7,992 bases of DNA from Puniceicoccales bacterium (GTDB lineage: Bacteria > Verrucomicrobiota > Verrucomicrobiia > Opitutales > UBA953). Numbering within the stretch: the stretch's first letter is position 1; the number at the start of each line of letters is the position of its first letter. Positions 1 to 4,528 of this stretch are shown here, piece after piece. The position numbers and the translations under genes were made by a program. The DNA lies in assembly GCA_031284845.1 (NCBI GenBank), contig JAITXH010000119.1, forward strand, positions 1-7,992, read 5' to 3'. The notes under the pieces were generated by a model. It was not told where the DNA came from, did not search any database, and was given only the letters and a program-made list of their open reading frames with translations.

Positions 1-1
1 C

Positions 2-550
<549 letters not shown>

Positions 551-661
551 GCGACGGGACATTTTACCTCATGCGCGAATGATACGTGAGCTGACTGCAC
601 TTTGAGTTAAACCCGGCCAAACGCCTTGCTAACTCCGCGCCAATCGGCATCGTCTCTCAGC

Positions 662-841
662 ATGGAACCCGCCACGGACAAACAAGATTCCCAAATTGAA
701 ACTGCGCTGGAGTATGCGCGGAAAAATCAGGAATTGGAGGGATTGTTCGTGTCTCCTGAAATTGTCCACCTTGGCAGGCAATTGTTGTCCCGGCAAATTA
801 CCCGTGAACAGTATGTAGAAAGGGCGCGCCGTGCATTATGA
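662..841 (+). CDS. VbhA-like antitoxin of a class I Fic toxin
   Basis: A 59-residue protein whose stop codon lies 11 bases inside the following fic gene. This is the usual order and spacing for the small inhibitor of class I Fic AMP-transferases (VbhA/VbhT type). The centre, ALEYARKNQELEGL (about residues 15-28), matches the inhibitory helix motif (S/T)xxxE(G/N): Glu26-Gly27 are present and would place the Glu against the second Arg of the Fic motif to block productive ATP binding. The Ser/Thr position is Asn22 instead. After it comes the VbhA-like second half (SPE.V...R.LLSRQITREQY.ERARRAL), as in the VbhA Pfam family. The ATG at 662 is preferred over an in-frame TTG at 626 because it fits the size of the family, though no clear Shine-Dalgarno sequence precedes it. 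The role follows from motif and context; there is no independent proof of inhibition. Confidence 0.82.
   Translation: MEPATDKQDSQIETALEYARKNQELEGLFVSPEIVHLGRQLLSRQITREQYVERARRAL
817..824 (+). promoter_or_regulatory. Ribosome binding site supporting the GTG start of fic
   Basis: AGAAAGGG lies inside the end of the antitoxin gene, six bases before the GTG at 831. It supports that GTG as the fic start and suggests translational coupling, because ribosomes finishing the antitoxin at 841 terminate beyond the fic start. Confidence 0.55.
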
Positions 842-1421
842 CAAAATCCACGAAGACCCCTACGTGGATGCCAATGGAACGCTGAAAAATCTGGCTGGCA
901 TTACAGACACTGCGTTGCTTCAAAAAGAAGAGGCTTTGCAAGTTTTTGCCCGGCAATCGGAGCTTTGGGAAAAGCCCATCCCCGGCCACTACGACGCCCA
1001 ACATGTCCGTGCCGTCCACCGGCATTTGTTCCAAGACGTTTTTGCGTGGGCCGGGGAGTTTCGCACCGTCGGACTTTCCAAAGGCGACAGCATGTTTTGT
1101 GTCCCGGCTTTCATCGAATCGCAACTGAACCGGATTGGTGCGGACTTGGTGCGGGAAGATTTCCTGCGCGGGCTTGTTCCTATCCAATTCAGCGAACGTG
1201 CCGCCTATTTCCTCGATGAATGGAATGCTATCCATCCTTTCCGCGAGGGCAACGGACGCACACAACGTGCATTGTTGACGCAACTCGCCCGCGCCTGCGG
1301 CTTCGATTTACGTTGGGCGAAAGTCACCCGCGCCGAAATAACGGAAGCCTCCATCGCCTCCGCCCATCGAGCGGACAACTCGCATTTCGCCGCACTCCTC
1401 TTGCGCGAAATCGCGGGGTGA
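831..1421 (+). CDS. Fic family protein adenylyltransferase (toxin)
   Basis: A 196-residue Fic-domain enzyme. Fic proteins transfer AMP from ATP to a hydroxyl group of a target protein; VbhT/FicT-type bacterial toxins AMPylate DNA gyrase and topoisomerase IV. The full signature HPFREGNGRTQR is at residues 135-146, with catalytic His135, the anion-hole GNGR and the final Arg that the antitoxin Glu would contact. Upstream, the flap region GLSKGDSMFC (about 81-90) followed by an IESQL helix is typical of the family's target-docking hairpin. The N-terminus (residues 8-35) matches the usual start of short class I Fic proteins, which supports the GTG start at 831. The protein is about the size of a stand-alone FicT without a secretion or DNA-binding domain. 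It overlaps its antitoxin by 11 bases and is followed 22 bases later by a second antitoxin gene, so the four genes probably share a transcript. No catalytic residue is missing; the toxin looks functional. The target is inferred from the family only. Confidence 0.93.
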   Translation: MHYDKIHEDPYVDANGTLKNLAGITDTALLQKEEALQVFARQSELWEKPIPGHYDAQHVRAVHRHLFQDVFAWAGEFRTVGLSKGDSMFCVPAFIESQLNRIGADLVREDFLRGLVPIQFSERAAYFLDEWNAIHPFREGNGRTQRALLTQLARACGFDLRWAKVTRAEITEASIASAHRADNSHFAALLLREIAG

Positions 1422-1443
1422 TGGGCAAAGTGTCCTATTGCTC

Positions 1444-1746
1444 ATGCGGATACTCACTCTCACAGATGTCGGTTCAAATCTCGACTATTGGATTTGCCGT
1501 GCTGCACTCGGAGACGATGTCCGCGTGTCCTTGGATGACAAGGTCATCGCCTTTACGCTTGTTTCCGAAAACGTTGCCCAGTCAGCCTCGATGAAATTGA
1601 TTGGACAACGCCCAGTCAAAGAGCGCGCTTCTTCCTATAAGCGTCGTGCCATGCCGGCATGGTTTGCCGAATTCTCGAGCCAACCGTTGAGGGGGAAAAG
1701 CTTAGATGTCCTCATTGACGAAATTCGCGAAGACCGGGAAATTTAG
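1444..1746 (+). CDS. Phd/VapB-like type II antitoxin, orphaned beside a broken vapC
   Basis: A 100-residue protein whose N-terminal half (MRILTLTDVG..L..W..RA..GDDVRVSLDDKVIAFTLVSE) has the Phd/YefM layout: a short first strand, a helix, then a 'G-x-x-V-x-(V/I)-x-x-x-x-K-V-I-A' strand pair that forms the DNA-binding dimer. The C-terminal part ends in LDVLIDEIREDREI, typical of the toxin-wrapping tail in antitoxins paired with PIN-domain VapC. The ATG at 1444 is chosen over the in-frame TTG at 1438 because Phd-like proteins usually begin directly with the first strand. A Shine-Dalgarno sequence is not obvious, so coupling to the upstream fic stop (22 bases away) is likely. The downstream toxin gene is a remnant, leaving this as a solo antitoxin that could still autoregulate or neutralise a related VapC elsewhere. 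It could alternatively be a VapB subtype of the same fold; the exact subfamily is uncertain. Confidence 0.7.
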   Translation: MRILTLTDVGSNLDYWICRAALGDDVRVSLDDKVIAFTLVSENVAQSASMKLIGQRPVKERASSYKRRAMPAWFAEFSSQPLRGKSLDVLIDEIREDREI

Positions 1747-1750
1747 GAAG
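1745..1750 (+). promoter_or_regulatory. Residual ribosome binding site of the vapC remnant
   Basis: AGGAAG overlaps the antitoxin stop codon and sits just before the ATG at 1752. This is the normal tight coupling of a VapB/Phd-VapC pair and supports reading the following ATG as the original toxin start. The spacing is rather short. Confidence 0.4.
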
Positions 1751-1751
1751 T

Positions 1752-1867
1752 ATGATTTACTGCGATACCCCGTATAAGGAGAAGGCTTCAAAAAGATTTA
1801 CACCCACGACAGGCAGATGATAAGCGCCGCGCCACATTTCGGGCTTGAAGCCGTAGATGTGATTTGA
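1752..1867 (+). pseudogene. vapC (PIN-domain toxin) remnant with a large internal deletion
   Basis: Five bases after the antitoxin stop, an ATG opens MIYCDTP, the classic first strand of a VapC PIN-domain ribonuclease, with the first catalytic Asp at position 5. After about seven codons the similarity ends, and this frame stops at 1818-1820. A second frame (codons from about 1784 to the TGA at 1865-1867) reads FKKIYTHDRQMISAAPHFG followed by LEAVDVI and stop. This has the shape of the VapC C-terminus: a strand leading to the conserved THD acidic site, then the 'AA..FGL..V.V' helix-strand ending. A complete VapC is usually about 130-140 residues, so roughly 100 central residues are missing and the two ends are in different frames. 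The gene cannot make an active toxin. The join is somewhere around 1770-1790. The N- and C-terminal matches are by eye, but each end fits its expected place and order. Confidence 0.72.
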
Positions 1868-1902
1868 GGCGCTTGAACTCATTGCAGCTCTGTAGATTGT
1901 TC

Positions 1903-1936
1903 AAAAAAAACGCCGCAGTTGGTTGCAACTGCGGCG
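1903..1936 (-). terminator. Strong intrinsic terminator of the Ig-like domain gene
   Basis: The arms CGCCGCAGTTG (1911-1921) and CAACTGCGGCG (1926-1936) are a perfect 11-bp inverted repeat with a GTTG loop. On the minus strand the hairpin is followed directly by eight T residues (the A-run at 1903-1910). It lies 24 bases past the stop of the minus-strand gene at 1961. There is no T-run on the plus-strand side, so it is directional and would not efficiently stop transcription from the TA cluster. Confidence 0.92.
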
Positions 1937-1960
1937 GTTCAGATTCCAATGACTTGATTT

Positions 1961-4150
1961 TTAGTTCCCTGCCGCGAGTGCGATTTTCAAGGCCTTGCTC
2001 TTGGCTTTGCCGACTATCTTCTTCGCAGCAATGCCATTCGTCACTTGCACCGCAAATGTGGTCGCTTTTGTTTCCTGTTGCACAGTGTAGGTCGGAACTG
2101 TGGTGGTGGCCACAGGCTTGCTGTTTACATACCATGTGAACAACAACTCATCCGCACTCACATCCGCATTTAAGGAGGCAGTGAGCACTAGCGACTCGCT
2201 TGCCGCTGCCGAAGGTTTATCCGCCGCAATCGTCAATACCTTCGCGTTCGGCGGAATGATGATCTTCACCCGAGCAATGATGCCGTCCACAAATTTCCTC
2301 CGGTCAGAGGGGTCCAACAACAGCCGCACCTTGTAAAGGCCACTGACCTTCGCCGTGTAAGTCGCTTTGGTAGCGTCTTTGTCGGTAAGCTCTGTCTCGG
2401 TGCCGTCGGCATTCACGCGCACCCATTGGTAACCCACAGGCTTTGCACTGCCCGCCGCGAGCTTCGCCGTGAGCTTTACGCCTTTCGCTTGCAAGGCCAC
2501 CAACTCGTTCGCATTCGCAGCATCTGCGCTGACCGCATTCGCCGGCGGAATCACCGCGCTGACTACCGAGGCGGCACTCTTTACCTTGCCCGCGTTATTA
2601 GCGATTTCCACCGTGTATTTGCCGATGTGGGCAGACGTGGACGCACTCACCGTGTAGGTGGCGGTGTTCGCGTTGGGAATGGCGGTGCCGTTCAAAAACC
2701 ACTGGTAGCTGAGACCGGGGGTTGGGTTCTCTACGATGCCCACGCTGAGCGAAAATGCTTCGCCAAGTGCCGTGGTAACTTTCGCCAGCGGTTTCACCGA
2801 AATCTTCGGTTTTGCGATAGCGTTGACGGTCAACGTCACGGGAGTGCTTTGCACTGTGCCTCCGGCGTTCTTGATTTCAACATAGTAGTCGCCGGAATTT
2901 TTGACGGTGGCATTGGGGATGATGTAGGTGGCACCGATGGCGTTGGAGATTTTTTTACCTTTGAAAAACCATTGGTAACTCAGCCCATTGCCTTCGGCTG
3001 CGACCTCGAGTGTGACGGACTCACCGACCCAAATGGCTTCCGCCGGGGCTTGCGGTGGAGTCACAATCTCCGGCGCAAGCGGCGTGTTACCGTTACTATT
3101 ACCGCTACCGTTGTTGCCACCGGGGTTGTAGTTGATCGGAACAAAGATGTGGGCGCTCATTTCCACAAAGAACCATGTGTTTGCACCGAACTGCGTCTGA
3201 ACGTCAGCAAACTTCCCATCAGAAAGTTGGAATGTTATTTCTTCTCCAACTATATTCGCATCACCATCCTCGGAGGAGCCGTGCCAAACGAGAAACTTCC
3301 CATCAAATGCTTCTTGCACATCATAAGAGTCCGACTCACCTGCATCATCGGGATATTCAGGATACCATGCGTCTTGTTCTTCATTATATATTTCTGGCTC
3401 GGATTCCGTTATCCACAGGTGAGCGCCTTCTGTTTTAGTGATGGAGAATCCCCTTCGCCCAAAATCACCACCGTCTTCATCGTAGTAACTGTTGGCAAAT
3501 CCGAATCCAATTCCAGTCCGAATATAATCACCAACCCACTTGGCATCATTTCTGGAGGGAAGTGCAGTTTTGGTCAAAACGCCAACAAGGCACTCGGCTG
3601 ATTTTACAGTTATATTGCTGATTCCAAAATAAGAACCTGCGTTGGATGTTCCTGCAGGAGCGGGGACTACGACAGCCTTTTGAACGGAAAAGAGGAAGGT
3701 GTTGTCGTCCGCACGAAATAATTGTGCCGTTGTGTTGGTGCCTGTTCCATCGGAATTCGGCGTCGTGGAGACTCCTTCCCAATGCGGAATAGCTCCTTTT
3801 TGCGATAAAGGAAATGTTATCGTTTTCCCGGAAATGGACACCGAGAAAGTGCCGCTTCCCTGATTGGTAAAAGTGGCGTTGGCTTCCGTGCGCGTGATGC
3901 TGTTGGTAGCTTTGACCTCAGGAACCGTAGCATCCGTTTCTGTGGCGTAGCCCGTGAAATACCATGTGCCTGCAATGTTTTGAGCACTTAGATTCATCGC
4001 GCTTCCCGCGACGGCGAAAAGCAAAACTAAAAGTGCCCGCAAGGTGTTTGCAAAAACGAAATTGAATCCCGTTTTTCCCGCTTTGCCGACGGCGTTAAGG
4101 TTGCCGTTGGCAGAGGTGCTTTGGCAGAGTTGTTTGTTTGTTTCGAACAT
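1961..4150 (-). CDS. Secreted protein with tandem Ig-like domains, function unknown
   Basis: A 729-residue exported protein. The first ~38 residues form an unusually long n-region, then a hydrophobic core (about 39-52) ends in NLSAQ-N, a plausible signal peptidase I site near residue 57. The mature N-terminal part (about 58-340) begins IAGTWYF and is beta-rich; I do not recognise a defined family, though GTWYF is faintly lipocalin-like. A glycine/asparagine linker (about 343-355) leads to bacterial Ig-like domains: domain 1 (about 357-442) and domain 2 (447-533) share the hallmark SYQWF..G..I.NA..ATY......G.Y.VEI.N.AG.V.S; domains 3 (534-632, GYQWVRVNADG) and 4 (636-725, FTWYVNSKPV) are more divergent. 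There is no Cys in the Ig region, so no disulphides. No PEP-CTERM or other sorting tail is seen; the end is Lys/Ala-rich. Such proteins are abundant in Opitutaceae and usually act in surface adhesion or carbohydrate binding, but no function is shown here. The ATG at 4150 lacks a strong Shine-Dalgarno sequence. A strong terminator follows the gene. Confidence 0.88.
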   Translation of the reverse strand: MFETNKQLCQSTSANGNLNAVGKAGKTGFNFVFANTLRALLVLLFAVAGSAMNLSAQNIAGTWYFTGYATETDATVPEVKATNSITRTEANATFTNQGSGTFSVSISGKTITFPLSQKGAIPHWEGVSTTPNSDGTGTNTTAQLFRADDNTFLFSVQKAVVVPAPAGTSNAGSYFGISNITVKSAECLVGVLTKTALPSRNDAKWVGDYIRTGIGFGFANSYYDEDGGDFGRRGFSITKTEGAHLWITESEPEIYNEEQDAWYPEYPDDAGESDSYDVQEAFDGKFLVWHGSSEDGDANIVGEEITFQLSDGKFADVQTQFGANTWFFVEMSAHIFVPINYNPGGNNGSGNSNGNTPLAPEIVTPPQAPAEAIWVGESVTLEVAAEGNGLSYQWFFKGKKISNAIGATYIIPNATVKNSGDYYVEIKNAGGTVQSTPVTLTVNAIAKPKISVKPLAKVTTALGEAFSLSVGIVENPTPGLSYQWFLNGTAIPNANTATYTVSASTSAHIGKYTVEIANNAGKVKSAASVVSAVIPPANAVSADAANANELVALQAKGVKLTAKLAAGSAKPVGYQWVRVNADGTETELTDKDATKATYTAKVSGLYKVRLLLDPSDRRKFVDGIIARVKIIIPPNAKVLTIAADKPSAAASESLVLTASLNADVSADELLFTWYVNSKPVATTTVPTYTVQQETKATTFAVQVTNGIAAKKIVGKAKSKALKIALAAGN

Positions 4151-4337
4151 AGGTATATGTGGATGCTGGTCTGATGCAGGCTATCCCTCGTTACCAGAAA
4201 AAAGTGAAAATTTTAGACGGAGACAGCTTGAGGATGTTGCCGGGACGGGGAAAAGGGGAACATGATTGCACGCATCTTTATGGGAAAATTGTGTGGCGAT
4301 GTGCTTTAGGACAAGGAGGAATTTTTGAGGTGAGGTA

Positions 4338-4385
4338 ATGCCCCTTGCTCAGGTTCTGGTGGCCTCTTTGCTGAGGTTTCTGTGA
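4338..4385 (+). CDS. Candidate 15-residue leader peptide ORF
   Basis: ATG at 4338 opens MPLAQVLVASLLRFL and stops at 4385. It is preceded by purine-rich, Shine-Dalgarno-like sequence: GAGGTGAGG at 4328-4336, very close to the ATG, and a stronger AAGGAGGA at 4313-4320 further away. The peptide is hydrophobic and ends 143 bases before the HzsA-like start. It could be a leader peptide or small membrane peptide, or chance. It has no run of a single amino acid that would suggest classical attenuation. It is weakly supported. Confidence 0.2.
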   Translation: MPLAQVLVASLLRFL

Positions 4386-4455
4386 AGTCCGGAATAGATT
4401 CCCGACCCAGAGAACGCACAAGCATCTGGACAGGGCTTATCTGAGCTGGAAGACA

Positions 4456-4497
4456 GGGAGACGATACGGGAACTGTTCTTCTATGGGATTGTCTCCC
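4456..4497 (+). promoter_or_regulatory. Hairpin in the 5' leader of the HzsA-like gene
   Basis: GGGAGACGAT (4456-4465) pairs with ATTGTCTCCC (4488-4497): nine Watson-Crick pairs and one G-U pair around a 22-base loop. It is followed by a pyrimidine-rich stretch with a T6 run (4512-4517) only 12 bases before the ATG at 4529. It could be a leader hairpin or a weak terminator/attenuator, or could influence ribosome access, since no Shine-Dalgarno sequence is visible before this start. Confidence 0.4.
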
Positions 4498-4528
4498 CCT
4501 TTCTCTTTCTGTTTTTTCCCCATGTTTT

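Larger units (their letters stand above)
4151..4528. promoter_or_regulatory. Divergent intergenic region between the Ig-like gene and the HzsA-like gene
   Basis: This 378-base region must contain promoters for both divergent genes. I cannot assign a convincing -35/-10 pair. On the minus strand TAAAAT (complement of 4210-4215), about 60 bases before the Ig-like start, is a possible -10 box without a good -35. On the plus strand the region holds a 15-codon candidate ORF (4338-4385), an imperfect direct repeat (TTGCTCAGGTTCTG at 4345-4358 and TTGCTGAGGTTTCTG at 4368-4382) and a hairpin (4456-4497). No RNA gene is recognised. Confidence 0.5.

Noticed and set aside
571..593. CTCA…TGAG inverted pair after the RND pump gene as a terminator
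   Set aside because: The arms are four bases with no T-run after them.
551..661. Promoter for the TA cluster (TTGAGT near 603 with a GCTAAC-like -10)
   Set aside because: The -10 matches too poorly to call; nothing else stands out in this gap.
1421..1594. ATG overlapping the fic stop (tgatg) as the start of the next gene
   Set aside because: The frame gives a 57-residue Ser/Cys-rich product without family features, while the frame starting at 1444 gives a clear Phd-like antitoxin with the usual toxin spacing.
1757..1882. 41-codon minus-strand ORF with protein-like sequence (…HIYGFKPEMWRGAYHLPVVGV…)
   Set aside because: It is the exact antisense of the VapC remnant, has no ribosome binding site and lies downstream of the minus-strand terminator; the plus-strand reading explains the region better.
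2426..3601. 391-codon plus-strand ORF opposite the Ig-like gene
   Set aside because: It is a shadow: it has no domains, a composition typical of an antisense frame, and the opposite strand carries a signal peptide, Ig repeats and a terminator.
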